Shown here piece after piece: positions 30,822 through 41,538 of a stretch of 64,000 nt of DNA. Within the stretch, counting starts at the first letter, position 1. Each line of letters opens with the position of its first letter. A program made the translations under genes and the position numbers. This stretch comes from Furcasterigmium furcatum (Eukaryota; Ascomycota; Sordariomycetes; Glomerellales; Plectosphaerellaceae): contig BCIA01000002.1 in NCBI GenBank assembly GCA_001599815.1, positions 4,747,626 to 4,811,625 of the forward strand. Reading direction: 5' to 3'. Below the pieces are notes generated by a model. That model was not told the DNA's origin and did no database searches. It saw only the letters and a program-made list of their open reading frames with translations.

Positions 30822-31175
30822 CTATGGCCGAGATTTGATGTTCTCCATCTCGCTCTCGGGCCCAACTCCGACCAGCGGCTCCCCCTCCTGGACTTGCTGC
30901 GAGTACCCATACCTCACGCTCTTTGCCTTGATGGCCTTGGAGATTTCAATAGATGACATGTGTCCCATGGCCGGCGACATATCCATGAATTTGGAGTCGC
31001 GCAGAGCTGTGGAGGCGTATCCGAGGACCCCGGGGCCGTTCGCCATATGGGCGAAGACGATGCTTCCCACGGACGAGCTGCATAACATCGACGTCGATGC
31101 CAAAATGGGCGTGGATGGCCATGTGCATGAGGTTGAGCTGCAGCGACAGAGGTCCCAGACCCAGGCCTGAGCCAA
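30822..31175 (-). pseudogene. Possible C-terminal fragment of an unrecognised gene
   Basis: The minus-strand frame ending at TAG 30824-30822 has orderly codon use in its last 80 codons (SIVFAHMANGPGVLGYASTA, RDSKFMDMSPAMGHMSS, then a charged tail), resembling the C-terminal tails of fungal membrane proteins of unknown function. Upstream on the same strand the coding signal dissolves and no start or complete N-terminal part is found before 31300. It may be the last exon of a decayed gene. Confidence 0.3.
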
Positions 31176-31709
31176 AGACGCAACATGGCAGGCGTGAAGA
31201 GATTCCGAACAAGACAGGGTCCCCAGCAGTCTCGAAGGGGGGAGGGGGGCTGAATGTGGTGGTCAATTCCGCGAGCCTCTTGGTATAAGACGCGATCTCT
31301 GATCATGGGAAATGTATAAACTCTAGAGGCAGGGATTCCGCCAACTACTTTTTAATACCTTCCTGATCAGGGAGGGCAACCTACTCCGTCATTATGCACT
31401 GTTCTGGCCGCTGTGGCGCAGGGGCCGTGGTGATGGCCCACGGTGGGCGCTTAACCGCCAACGCCCAAACCTCACGGATTTCAACGTATCTGATACGTTG
31501 CTGCCTAAGGGCAGACGCTGTTGGGCATTCTATTGCCAAGCGGCTGTGTAACCTTGCCGCTCGTGTTGGTTGGACCGGCTCACCACCGAACGATCAGGCT
31601 CTGGCATTCCTGGCCCTCCAACCCGTCTTTAAAGTGCTCCCCCTCCGCATTTGTCGTTCTACTCTCCTCCCCAATTTCCACCATCGCTTCCACCCGTCTC
31701 GGTTTTGAG
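31176..31709. other. Intergenic, promoter of CCCH gene
   Basis: About 530 bp, with C/T-rich tracts shortly before 31710 as in fungal promoters. No gene seen. Confidence 0.4.
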
Positions 31710-33194
31710 ATGGAGATAGTTCCGCAGCTCAGTGGTTTGCAACAGTCGTGGGAGTTGTTGAAAGCTCAAGATGAGCAGAAGAATGATTTGGTACAGGTGC
31801 GTTTCCAANCCCTCGTTACTGGCTTGGCCCCGCCGTTGTCACTGCACGCTCACATGTTTCTTGACAGAGTTTGTTCGACATCATCCAAGATTTGAAGACG
31901 AAGCTCTCCGAGGCCGAAGGCGAGCTGCTTGATAAGAAGACTGTCGTCAAGTCCCTTCGTGGTGAAATCGACGCAGCGGAAGGCGATGTTAAAGCCTTGC
32001 AGCGTGAGAAGAATAAGCATGTGTTTGCTATGGTCCTGATTGATGGCGACTGTATGCCAGTACGTATGGATCTGTCGCCATTATTTCGTCCAACCTAACG
32101 CCGGTCTCAGTTCCAGGATGATCTAGTCCGTCAAGGGCTCGAAGGAGGGAAGAAGGCGGCCAGCCTCTTGAAGCAGTCTTTGCACGACAAACTTGTATCA
32201 CAGGGTCCCGAATTGCCCCTTCATCTCGAGATTGTTTGCCGGGTCTACACCAACCTTGCGGGTATGGGAAAGCTGTACAAGGATATCGATCTCCTTCCGG
32301 ATGTCACCTCGTTTCACGAGTTCGTCCGTGGCTTCAACATGGCGGATCCGATGTTTGACTACGTTGATGCGGGAGATGGAAAGGAGTGCTCCGACGAGAA
32401 AATGAAAGGTACGAGGGCTGCGGTTGTACAGGGCGGCCGTGACCCTGCTGACATTTGGGCCAGCCACTTTCAAGCATTCCCTTGCCGACGTCCACTGCCG
32501 CCATATCGTCTTCGGGGCTTCGGCCGACAATGGCTACGCGCGATTACTTGAGCCTGTCGTTCAGGACGGTGAAGTCGCCGGGAGGATCACCCTCCTGGAA
32601 GGACCGCCATTCGCTCACGAACTGGCAAAGATCAAGGGGAATTTCCGTACAGTCACTCTGGAGCAGGTCTTCCGTGGACAGAAGCTCGTCAACCTCAAGC
32701 GTCGCGTGTCCTTCCGAACCACGCCTCCCGCGTCCCCCTCGGTGGATTATGCCAAAGCTGCGGCAAATCCCGCGCCGGCAACACTCCCGACTGTCCACCG
32801 CGAGCCAATTCCTCCTGCAGTTCCGAGGGCCGATGCCAACAAGATTCTTCGGAACGCCAAGGGTGATCGCGTCGACTCCATTCTCAGGTACTCCTCCCGA
32901 GACTTTCTAGACATGAGAGAGCAGAAGCTATGCAACCTCTTTCACCTCCTGGGTGATTGTTACTACGAGAATAAGTTTCGAAATTGCCAGCACAAACATG
33001 GAGAGACGCTGAGCCCCAGCATGCTTGAGGCTTTGCGTGCCGTTGCCCGTCTGGCTCCTTGCACATTCGGCCTGAAGTGCGACGACCCGAATTGCATTGC
33101 GGGACATCGTTGCCCAAGAGAGAACTGCCAGGAGAGGAATTGCAAATTCCCCAAAGAGATGCACAATGTTGACTGCAAGGTCGTTGTTACTTAG
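31710..33194 (+). CDS. NYN-like (DUF7923-type) CCCH zinc-finger protein
   Basis: Exons 31710-31796, 31868-32059, 32111-32408 and 32464-33194 sum to 1,308 nt, 435 aa. An N-terminal coiled coil (SLFDIIQDLKTKLSEAEGEL) is followed by a NYN/PIN-like domain: VLIDGDCMPFQDDLVRQG, then VDAGDGKECSDEKM and CRHIVFGASADNGYARLL. The C-terminus has three Cys-rich fingers: LCNLFHLLGDCYYENKFRNC with QHKH, CTFGLKCDDPNCIAGH and CPRENCQERNCKFPKEMH. This architecture is known in filamentous fungi as a CCCH-finger protein of unknown role. RNA binding, possibly with nuclease activity, is an inference from the domains. One ambiguous base (n) at 31809 falls inside intron 1 and does not affect the protein. Confidence 0.88.
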
Positions 33195-33916
33195 TTAGAC
33201 ATCGGAAAGCTCCGTGCTTTCCGGTGATAGTAAGTTCAACGGCGGAGAAGAATAGGAGCAGGTTGTTCCGGTGAGATGCTGCGTGGATATTCTCTTCAAT
33301 TGCTTTTGTTTTTTAGTCTTTTCGGGTTCTTTACTTTCCTCTTCATCTATGATGCTTCTCATGATACACGAATTGCGAGACCCGCCACTTATTACATTCT
33401 TTCCACGTTAATAGTCTTCATGTCGATTCGGACTCGCCTTCTCGGCTCCATGTGTGCTTGGCATTGGCCGGGGTAGTTCACCTGCTGGCTGCTGCGCATG
33501 AACATGCCATCTTTGAAATGTAGGGACCGAGACGAGCAGCCAGCACTTGGTGGCTGTGTGTATGTGTGTGTGTATGTGTGTGTGTGTGTGTGTGTGTGTA
33601 GGTGGGGTTGGGGGCGAGTTTTGATGATCGCCCAACGGATCACGTCGAGCGGTCCCCCGGGGGCCGCTTGTCAGACATGGGTCCCTGGTCTAGACCCCTA
33701 CGAATAACAACGCTTGATGTACCTACCCTGTTCATCGAGCCGTTGGCGCTAAGGAGAGACCTTGCCCTTGAATGCGCGCGACGAGGGCCTGTCCACTTGA
33801 ACAGAAGGCAAATGCAAAGTCCACACGGACCACGGGGTGTTGGACGGAGTATTGGGGTTTTTGTTTCTTGAACGACATCAATATGTAATGTAGTGCTGTT
33901 TGGCGGAGTTCTGCTG
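33195..33916. other. Intergenic with GT microsatellite
   Basis: About 720 bp between convergent genes. It includes a (TG)n-type tract at about 33556-33600. No gene. Confidence 0.5.
33556..33600. repeat. TG/GT dinucleotide microsatellite
   Basis: About 45 bp of alternating TG with two TA interruptions, in the intergenic space between convergent genes. Confidence 0.95.
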
Positions 33917-34843
33917 CTATATGAACAAGACGAGGCCGGCGAGAGTTGACATGATCCGACCACATAGTCCGAAGCTGTCCCGGTCAGCTGCTCCATTTTC
34001 GGTGTCGTCGTCAATACTGTTGGTGTGCTCGGAAGTTTCTGTAGGATGACTGCTGTCCGATAAGCCGGTGCTGGTGGCCTGGCCTGCTGATGATGTGATG
34101 GCTGTGGTGTCTCCAAGATCCGCCCCGAAACCGGCTTGGTACACAAAGACAAGGTCCTCGCCGCCACATGTCTCCTGCTCGTTGCCTGCGCAGGGAATGT
34201 TGCAGTCGGCGTCCTCAACCGTATCGGTCACGATGTACTCGGAACACCAGCAGGTATTCCCTCCCTCGAGTCCGGCCAAGAAGACAAGCTCCCAGTCGTC
34301 GTCAAAGCACATCTCCTGGCACTTGGAGACAGTCAAGCCCGAGTCGCCGCCCTCGGCGGTGATACGCTTGCCCATGACCGGGATATCAGAGTCCCTGTCG
34401 ATGATGTAGCACCCCACCGCCTCCCATGTCGGCGTGCCATACGGAGGGGCGGCTGTAGTTGTGGTGCTGGTCTGCTCGTCGGTCGTCGTTGTTGGGGTGT
34501 CCCAGGGGAAGGTAAGAGACGTAGGCCACTCGCTGCGCACTTCGACGCAGTAGGACCTTTCGACGTTCCAGTTGCCACAATTGCCGGTGATGGAGGGGTT
34601 CCAACGGGCGAACTCGGCCGGGTTACTGCCAAACATCTCGAGGACTTCTTCGCAGGTGTCTTCAGGCTCGGGGTTATACCAGAAGGTGCAGTCCTTGATA
34701 GTTTCGGGGTGGAACAGAAAGTGTGGAGGTGCTACATCGTCGTCCCATTCGAAGCGGTGTCGGTCGTCATCCGCGGCCGCGACGAGAGTGCTCCCAGACA
34801 CATAGAAGAGCGAGGAGATGGCGATGGACGTTGAGATTCTCAT
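33917..34843 (-). CDS. Secreted LysM + WSC domain protein, probable GPI anchor
   Basis: Single exon, 308 aa, ATG at 34843. Signal peptide MRISTSIAISSLFYVSGSTL. Residues about 50-105 form a LysM-like domain (DCTFWYNPEPEDTCEEVLEM, then FARWNPSITGNCGNW, YCVEV). A Thr-rich linker leads to a WSC domain at about 140-230 (GCYIIDRDSDIPVMGKRI, KCQEMCFDDDW, NTCWCSEYI, DCNIPCAGNEQETCGGEDLV). The C-terminus is Ser/Thr-rich with a hydrophobic end (IMSTLAGLVLFI), consistent with GPI attachment. LysM binds chitin-type glycans and WSC binds wall glucans, so a wall-sensing or wall-masking surface protein is likely. Confidence 0.85.
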   Translation of the reverse strand: MRISTSIAISSLFYVSGSTLVAAADDDRHRFEWDDDVAPPHFLFHPETIKDCTFWYNPEPEDTCEEVLEMFGSNPAEFARWNPSITGNCGNWNVERSYCVEVRSEWPTSLTFPWDTPTTTTDEQTSTTTTAAPPYGTPTWEAVGCYIIDRDSDIPVMGKRITAEGGDSGLTVSKCQEMCFDDDWELVFLAGLEGGNTCWCSEYIVTDTVEDADCNIPCAGNEQETCGGEDLVFVYQAGFGADLGDTTAITSSAGQATSTGLSDSSHPTETSEHTNSIDDDTENGAADRDSFGLCGRIMSTLAGLVLFI

Positions 34844-35248
34844 GGCTGCGGTAAAGGAGAGACTGTCCTAGATGAAACATAAAGAAAAAGAACTGAACGA
34901 GTGTGCCGTGGGAAATGCTTGTTCGAGCGCCATGTTTTTGGCTGGAAATTCAACTTTCGCCTGGACATCAAAGCCAAGAAGACCTGGGCAGGTGATAGGA
35001 CAGTCACCTCCCCGCACCTTCCTGATTAGGGGGTGCTGGGATTGCATGTGCCCAAGGCAGGGTTCTGCCCAGCTGCTCAGCCAAGTGACTCATGTCGGCG
35101 AAGGGGGCACGGGCAGGGGCCAGGGGGCGGACGACGACCTACATATGTGGATCACAGGGGCTTCTACTCAACCTCATGATTTCATATTTCACCAACAGTC
35201 ACCAACACGCCAACATCGCCAAGCTCCCATCCATTTCCCCCCGCCCGC
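34844..35248. other. Divergent promoter region
   Basis: About 405 bp between the divergent LysM-WSC and 2EXR genes. No gene seen. Confidence 0.5.
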
Positions 35249-35980
35249 ATGGCCTCCTTTCACCGATTTCCCGACTTGCCTTACGATGTCCGGAGGCTGG
35301 TATGGCAGTGGTACCTCACGCCAGCGCCGGACGAGCCGCCCCGCGTCGTCGAGATAGACAGCCGGGCCGAGGAGAAAGGTGGCAAGTACTCAACGACACC
35401 GCCTCCGACCATCTTCAGCGTGTGTAGTGACGCGCGCACCGTCGGTCTGCAGTTCTACCGGCCTTCTTTCCCCTGTTGCAGGGGCGTGTATTATGCTCAG
35501 CCAGAGCCCGAGTCCGGCTCGGATCGCACACGGAGATACGAACGGCCTCACCCTTGCCGGCCGCCCGTCTGGGTGAACTTTGACTTCGATGTTGTTCGAA
35601 TGGCCGTTGGCAAATACGGGTGTTGCAGTAACGAGGATTTCATGCTCATCCAAAGACTGCAATTGGTCTGCGACGAGAGCGTGACAGGTTTCACCGAGTT
35701 CTCCTTGTATCACGTGGATCTACCTCTCCTCAGGAGTGTGGATATCATCCATACAGGCAATTTGGAGGAGTGGTATGATAATATCTATTCACCTCTGGAT
35801 TGCTGGGGCTTCGACACGTCTATTGTCAGGATTCTTGGTAACGGCGGGACGGAAATTCTGGACGTGGAACGGTATCAAAGGATGTACAGGATGTACGTGC
35901 GCGGTCTCCCAGACCCGGATGACGATTTCGATGAGGCACTGGAATCGATGAGAGAGATGGACTGGCCCATTGGTTGGTAA
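35249..35980 (+). CDS. 2EXR domain protein
   Basis: Single exon, 243 aa, ATG at 35249. The N-terminus MASFHRFPDLPYDVRRLVWQ, then PPRVVEI, is the first conserved element of the 2EXR family; the second (WVNFDFDVVRMAVGKYG) is weaker. 2EXR proteins are very abundant in Sordariomycetes and have no assigned biochemical role. No signal peptide or membrane segment. Confidence 0.82.
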   Translation: MASFHRFPDLPYDVRRLVWQWYLTPAPDEPPRVVEIDSRAEEKGGKYSTTPPPTIFSVCSDARTVGLQFYRPSFPCCRGVYYAQPEPESGSDRTRRYERPHPCRPPVWVNFDFDVVRMAVGKYGCCSNEDFMLIQRLQLVCDESVTGFTEFSLYHVDLPLLRSVDIIHTGNLEEWYDNIYSPLDCWGFDTSIVRILGNGGTEILDVERYQRMYRMYVRGLPDPDDDFDEALESMREMDWPIGW

Positions 35981-36525
35981 AGAGGTCTGCCGTGCTTTGA
36001 TCAAGAGGCGTTTGAAGGGCGAGGGGATTGTGGGCAATAGGCGGATGGCCAATAGACCAGGGTTTTCATGAACTTATATATATCAGAGGAAATCCCTGGG
36101 CCGTCCATGAATGTTCCCAGCGGTACTGGTACTGGCTACCAGGTCACGTCCTCGCGTTTGCTGATCCGCAGAGCAACTCGACTACTCGCCGGGCAGGGAT
36201 TTCTGGTCGATAAATCTGTTGGCCACATTCTCGAAACCGTCCCGTGGAAGAGGGCCGTCTCCTATGCTGTGCGTCGGCTCACCTGCTGGACGAGCCGCCG
36301 GTCAAGAGACGCGGGGAGCGGAACTTGCGGGGCCCCGAAAATCCGCTGCGGGTCTGACGCTGAACCTCCGAGACCTCCGTTGTGGTGTTACGGGTTCCGA
36401 AGCGGAAGACGGGGCGGGCTCGGACGCCAACGCATGACAATCTCTTCAGCGCGTAGGACGCTGGGAGGATTTGCCATGCGACAAGACCTGCATACACAGG
36501 CATCCATTTCCGGTTATCTGGCGAC
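35981..36525. other. Intergenic, no gene seen
   Basis: About 545 bp. Open frames exist but show no domain. Presumed promoter of the mitochondrial carrier gene. Confidence 0.4.
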
Positions 36526-37537
36526 ATGTCGTCCGGATCTGGGCCAGAGGTTCTGCCAGTAAGTATCGTGTCCCACCCAGAGGTTCTTCCCTTCAAGCGG
36601 AGGCTGACGCTGGCTCCAGGCTGCAGCATGCGCGGCGTTGGGCCTGGACGTGTTGATTCATCCCATGGATACCCTCATCACCCGAATGCAGTCGCCGACC
36701 TACCTGACACAGTACAAAACAGCCAACGGCTCGGTCAGTCGGAGTCTTTTCCTTGGTCTGTACCAAGGCTTCGGCCCGACAATTGTAGCCAGTATGCCGT
36801 CATCGGCAGCCTTCTTCGCGATATACGAGGGCCTGGGAGGTTATTTTCGACAATTGAAAGAAGCAGGGCATCTATCCGGGACTCCCTTGCCCCTACTCCA
36901 CGGCATGTGCGGCGCGGCCGCCAGTATTGTCAGCTGCGCAATCACCAATCCGGCCGAGGTGTTGAAGCAGAACGCCCAGGTCTACCGCAGAGATGCAAAC
37001 CACACTAGGCGTCAGTCGCCGACGCTCCGGACCTTGAAGCTCTTCTCAAAGCATCCGACAAAGCTGTGGGCTGGCTATACCGCCCTCGTCGCGAGTCACA
37101 TGCCCAGCACGACAGTGATGATGTGTCTTTACGAAGCTCTCAGGGAGCAGCTCCTCGGGGGCGGACCAAAGCACCATGAGAGCTCCATGTCACGGAATGT
37201 GCTCATTAGCGGTCTGAGCGCTGCCGTTGCCGGTGGCGTCTCTTCTAGTCTCTTCGTTCCGATCGACGTCGTGCAAACGAGGATGAGGCTGGCAGCGGGC
37301 GACACGCTTCTCAACGAGAAAAGGACCAAATGATCCGCAGGACAGCAGACGCGTGCATGCCGAGCTCGCTCAGGCCCGCTGGCCGTGGCGCGGGGGATTC
37401 TCCTGAGAGAAGGCGTCTCGGGTTTATTCAGAGGTGCTGGTCTTACTGTCGTCGCGTCGGCAATGGGGAGTGGTTTGTACTTCGGTTGTTATGAGTTTTT
37501 CAAAGCGCAATTCCTAAATAGCGACTACGTTAGTTGA
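36526..37537 (+). pseudogene. Mitochondrial carrier (SAM/Pet8-like), in-frame TGA at 37331
   Basis: Exon 1 (36526-36558) and exon 2 from 36620 join through a 61-nt GTAAGT...CAG intron. Three carrier repeats are visible: first LDVLIHPMDTLITRMQSP, second AITNPAEVLKQNAQVYR, third FVPIDVVQTRMRLAAG. The third repeat is cut by TGA at 37331-37333, after NEKRTK. The same frame continues for 67 codons with exactly the missing part (LAVARGILLREGVSGLFRG, VVASAMGSGLYFGCYEFFKA) to TGA at 37535-37537. No GT donor lies between the RMRL motif and the stop, so splicing does not remove it. CGA-to-TGA is the simplest change. The family moves SAM or related cofactors across the inner membrane; truncation should remove the last helix. 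Confidence 0.82.
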
Positions 37538-37853
37538 TGGAGCGTGGAGTGTGGACAGGATCAGAGCGGGCAGCCTAGGTCCCCGGTCAGGGAGGCGATA
37601 GTAGGTGGCAGGGGTTTTGCCGCTGGAAGCTGTACACATAGGATCAGGGTGCTCGTTCCATAGGAGACGAGGTGGCGCAATTGATTACCGCTTTCAGAAG
37701 CAACATATCTGATCAAGTTGTCCTTCTTCACATTGCCAGCTAGCCGGAGCAGATCTCACTGATCAGACAGATCAGATCAGCCAACTTGGCTGGGCTGATC
37801 AGGAGCGTTGGACACCGCGATGAGCGGACATGGCGTTTTCGAATTCTTCGGTT

Positions 37854-37952
37854 GATGACGCCCCAAGGCTGAAAAGTGTCGTTTCCACTCGCATCGCCGC
37901 GACATTCTTGCATGAGGTAGTTCGAAGGACATGAGCGAGCGAATAATGCATT
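37854..37952 (+). repeat. Degenerate direct repeat, copy 1
   Basis: About 99 bp that aligns by eye with 41112-41213 in the same orientation, ending in ATGAGCGAGCGAATAATGCA versus ATGGGCGAGCGAATACTGCA. Many of the differences are transitions. Confidence 0.5.
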
Positions 37953-38527
37953 GCTTGGGGTTTCTAAAACTTATACCCACCGCCCCGGCTGAAGTCTGAT
38001 CGCATTCAGCCTTGTGCATAGGAAACGGAGGCCCCTCGACCTCTTCTACTTGCCGTCTACTTGATCAGCGTAGCGTCGTGAGAAGAGGGGGTAGCAGCGT
38101 ATTACGACACCAGCAACGGTAGGACCCACGCAACTTTTCCCGATTCTGTTCGACCCTTCTCACAGGCGCAAGATTACGTGCGCTATGGAAATCATGGAAG
38201 CCAACACGTCGATCTCTGAGTCGTAGTACCTTATGAATGCGACGTTGTCCCACTCAAAATGCAGTGTATCCCCTAGTAATACGACGCTCGGCAGAGCCAT
38301 GATTGGCGCGGTAAGTAGATCCTATATAGCCTAAGACGCCCCATCGCGCCGGCTATGTCTGCTCCTCATATCGATGATGATGGCTGATCTCGCGACTCCA
38401 TTACCATTTTCCCGGGCTTGGAACACGGCACTTACATGGTGGCATTACTCCGGTGCCTGAGATCTGGTTGCGGGGAGGGGTAGCATCAGAGCGCTGCCCC
38501 TCAATCTGCCAGCTTGGCATTGATTTC

Positions 38528-38534
38528 TATAAAT
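38528..38534 (+). promoter_or_regulatory. TATA-like box of arabinofuranosidase gene
   Basis: TATAAAT about 95 nt upstream of the ATG at 38627. Confidence 0.45.
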
Positions 38535-38626
38535 GAAGGCCAGTGCCTTTGGGGTTCACGGGAATCTTTGGCCCGTGAAAGTCAGGCCATTTTGCATGAG
38601 AAGAACTTTCTCCAGTCTAGAACTCA

Positions 38627-40943
38627 ATGACTCGTTTCATCAGCACAGTCGTTCTTGGTTGCCTGGCCAGTCTCTCGGCTGGCTGGGACATTGCTGTCAA
38701 ATCTTCCGGCGGGAATGCAACCAGCGGACACCAGTATGGTTTCCTACACGAGGTAAATCCAAAACTATGATCCCATCGATCGTGAAGATCCTAATTCAGA
38801 CGTCCAGGATATCAACTATTCCGGCGACGGCGGCATCTATGCCGAACTGATCCGGAATCGGGCCTTCCAGTTCACTGACCACTTCCCTGTCACACTGAAC
38901 GGTTGGTATCCCATCAATGGCGCTGAGCTGCGCCTGTCAAACCTCTCGGAGCCGCTCTCGGACCAGCTTCCCGTATCGATGAACGTCGCGGCCTCTTCCT
39001 CTGAAGAAAAAGTTGGCTTCTTCAACGACGGGTTCTGGGGAATGGACGTCAAGCAGCAGACGTACACTGGATCCTTCTGGGTCAAGGGTGCCTACGAGGG
39101 CGTCTTCACGGCCTCGCTGCAGTCCAACCTTACGGAAGACGTCTTCGGCACCGTCGAGATCGAATCGCACTCTGTTGCCGATGACTGGGTCGAGCACGAG
39201 TTCGAGCTTGTGCCTACCAGGGATGCGCCGAACAGCAACAATACATTTGCCATTACCTTCGATCCCCAGGTATGTCACTCTCACATGGGAATGTCTGCTG
39301 TTGCTGACGGTGCTGAACACAGGGCGCCGAGTCCGGCTCGCTCGACTTCAACCTGATCAGCCTGTTTCCACCCACGTACAAGAACCGGAAGAACGGGCTC
39401 AGAATCGGTGAGCATGAAATTGACAACTTGGGTGGAAGGAGTCAATTGACGTCATTTCAGATATTGCCGAAGCGGTGGAAGGTCTGCATCCTGTAAGTTT
39501 GGCGCAGGATACCAACATACATCACATGGCGGCGCTGACGGGTTACAGAAACTTCTCCGCTTCCCTGGCGGTGGCATGCTACAGGGTCTCGACAACGACA
39601 ACTACTGGGACTGGAAGGACACTCTTGGGCCCTTGAGGTATAGGCGTGGATATGCCGGCACCTGGGGCTACCAACAGACCCACGGCCTGGGTATGATGGA
39701 GTACCTGCAGTGGGCCGAGGATATGGATCTGGTTCTCAGTAAGTGACCAGGATGCTTGCAGCTTCGCACGTCTAGTAGACAGCACTGACCGTGATAGTGC
39801 CTGTTGTGTGGTCAGGGGGTGCGCTCGACAACAACCCAGTCTCTCGAGAGGAGCTGCAGCCCTTCATCGATGATGCCATGGACCAGATCGAATTCATCCG
39901 AGGGCCAGTAGACTCCAAATGGGGTGCCCGCCGCGCCGAACTGGGCCACCCGGAGCCGTTCGAGTTGCAATACATTCAGATCGGCAACGAAGACTGGCTG
40001 CCTGGTGACCTGAGCTGGGATACCTACATCGAGTATCGCTTCCCGATGTTCCTTGAGGCCATTGGCGAGGCGCATCCCGACCTCCAGATTATCTCCTCGG
40101 GTGGCACCCTCGAGGGACACGACGTGCCCGCGCCGGGCATCGGTGACTATCACCCGTACCGAAAGCCCGATCAGCTCGTCGAAGAATTCGGTACGTCTCT
40201 TGTCACTACGTTGAGCCCGAATCTTGATCCGCCCTAAACTGACCTTCCCGCAAGACTACTTCGACAACAACATTCCGCATATTGTTGGTGAGGTCGCCGC
40301 CACTCACGTCAACAACGGCACCGGCTGGGATGCAGACCTCCACTACTTCCCGTGGTGGATTGGGACTGTTGGAGAGTCCATCTCCATGATCGGCTATGAG
40401 CGCAACGCCGACAAGGTGCCAACGATCCTCTATGCGCCCGTCCTCCGGAATATGAACAGCTGGAGGTGGGCGATCACCGTCATTCAGTTCGCAGCCGACC
40501 CCAAGATGACCACACGGTCTACGAGCTGGTACCTGTGGGACCTGTTTGCCTCCCATCTGATTACCCATACGCTTCCCACCGAGGGCGAGTTCGACCCTCT
40601 CTTCTACGTCGCCGGGCGGAACGAGGACAAGGGAACATTCGTCTGGAAGGGAGCGGCATACAACACGACCGAGCCTGTTCCCGTGTCACTTGCTTTCGAG
40701 GGTGTCAAAGCGGGGACCCAGGCAGTTCTGACCAAGCTCACCGCCGAGGACGACGATCCCTGGGCGTTCAACGACCCCCATCTCGGCAACAACGTCGTGC
40801 TGACCGAGGAGACCGTTCTGGTCGCCAACGAGGATGGAGTTTTTGAGTTTGAGATGGAAGAGCTGAGCATCGCTGTGCTTGAGACTCGTCCGAGCAAGTG
40901 TGTCAGGCGTCGACAGCCATCGCAAGGAGCTTGGGAGAACTGA
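38627..40943 (+). CDS. abfA: Alpha-L-arabinofuranosidase, GH51, secreted
   Basis: Seven exons (38627-38752, 38808-39269, 39323-39407, 39461-39492, 39549-39738, 39798-40190, 40255-40943) sum to 1,977 nt, 658 aa. Signal peptide MTRFISTVVLGCLASLSAGW. GH51 signs: HQYGFLHEDINYSGDGGIYA near the N-terminus, the acid/base Glu in YIQIGNEDWLPG and the nucleophile Glu in HIVGEVAATHVNNG. A C-terminal beta-sandwich domain follows. The enzyme removes arabinofuranosyl side groups from arabinan and arabinoxylan outside the cell, retaining anomeric configuration. Released arabinose could be taken up by the nearby transporter (inference). The symbol follows the fungal family name. Confidence 0.93.
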
Positions 40944-41538
40944 GCTGCCCAATACATCGTCGCAAGTCTTACGGGGCCGAATGTGAAGTCACTCGTGTGG
41001 AATGAGGCACCAGAAGAGTTCCACATTCTGGGCTACAATGAAAAACGCATGTCTCGTACAATCTAGATATAGCGCGCATATGAAAGGCCAGGGATCTATG
41101 ATCTTCGCAGAGATGAAAGCCCAAAGCCCAAAGCCCAAAGCCTTCCGCTCTCATTCCCGTGACACCCTTGCATAAAGCAAATTGAACGTCATGGGCGAGC
41201 GAATACTGCATTTGTGGAGGCAGATTCCATCATCCGTTCAATTTAATCGTCTATTTCTCTCCCCTCCACCGTCAGGTTGGTATCTCCTTCTATGACGAGG
41301 GCCCGCCTCTGGCACCCCCAAGACCTACCCTCGCACTGACGGGCCCCCCTTTTACGAAACTCTTGAACTCAACTTCGCTCCCTTGGAGTCGTCGTACAGC
41401 GAGGCGACAACATGGCTCTGGTGTGCCTACACCCTATATGTACTCTTCCTGGAGGCTGGGCGGGGGCGTTGACCTTTCTTGGCTCATGAAATCCAATCAA
41501 CCCGAATCTTTTCAGAATATCGAAGTCATCATCAACGC
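40944..41538. other. Intergenic, 3' regions of convergent genes
   Basis: About 595 bp. It contains the second copy of the degenerate repeat and a short AGCCCAA tandem array. No gene. Confidence 0.5.
41112..41213 (+). repeat. Degenerate direct repeat, copy 2, with AGCCCAA tandem
   Basis: About 102 bp related to 37854-37952. It includes three to four tandem AGCCCAA units at 41118-41142 that copy 1 lacks. Confidence 0.5.

Larger units (their letters stand above)
37538..38626. other. Intergenic with degenerate repeat copy
   Basis: About 1.1 kb. It contains one copy of a degenerate direct repeat (37854-37952), GATCAG-rich short inverted repeats at about 37760-37803, and a TATA-like box before the arabinofuranosidase gene. 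No gene. Confidence 0.45.

Noticed and set aside
31809..31809. Ambiguous base n
   Set aside because: Single unresolved base inside an intron; an assembly matter, not biology.
33392..33643. His/Thr repeat frames over the GT microsatellite
   Set aside because: Pure translation of a TG/CA dinucleotide repeat.
37757..37803. GATCAG-rich stretch with an 8-bp inverted repeat
   Set aside because: Could form a hairpin but has no matching element structure; fungal terminators are not of this type.
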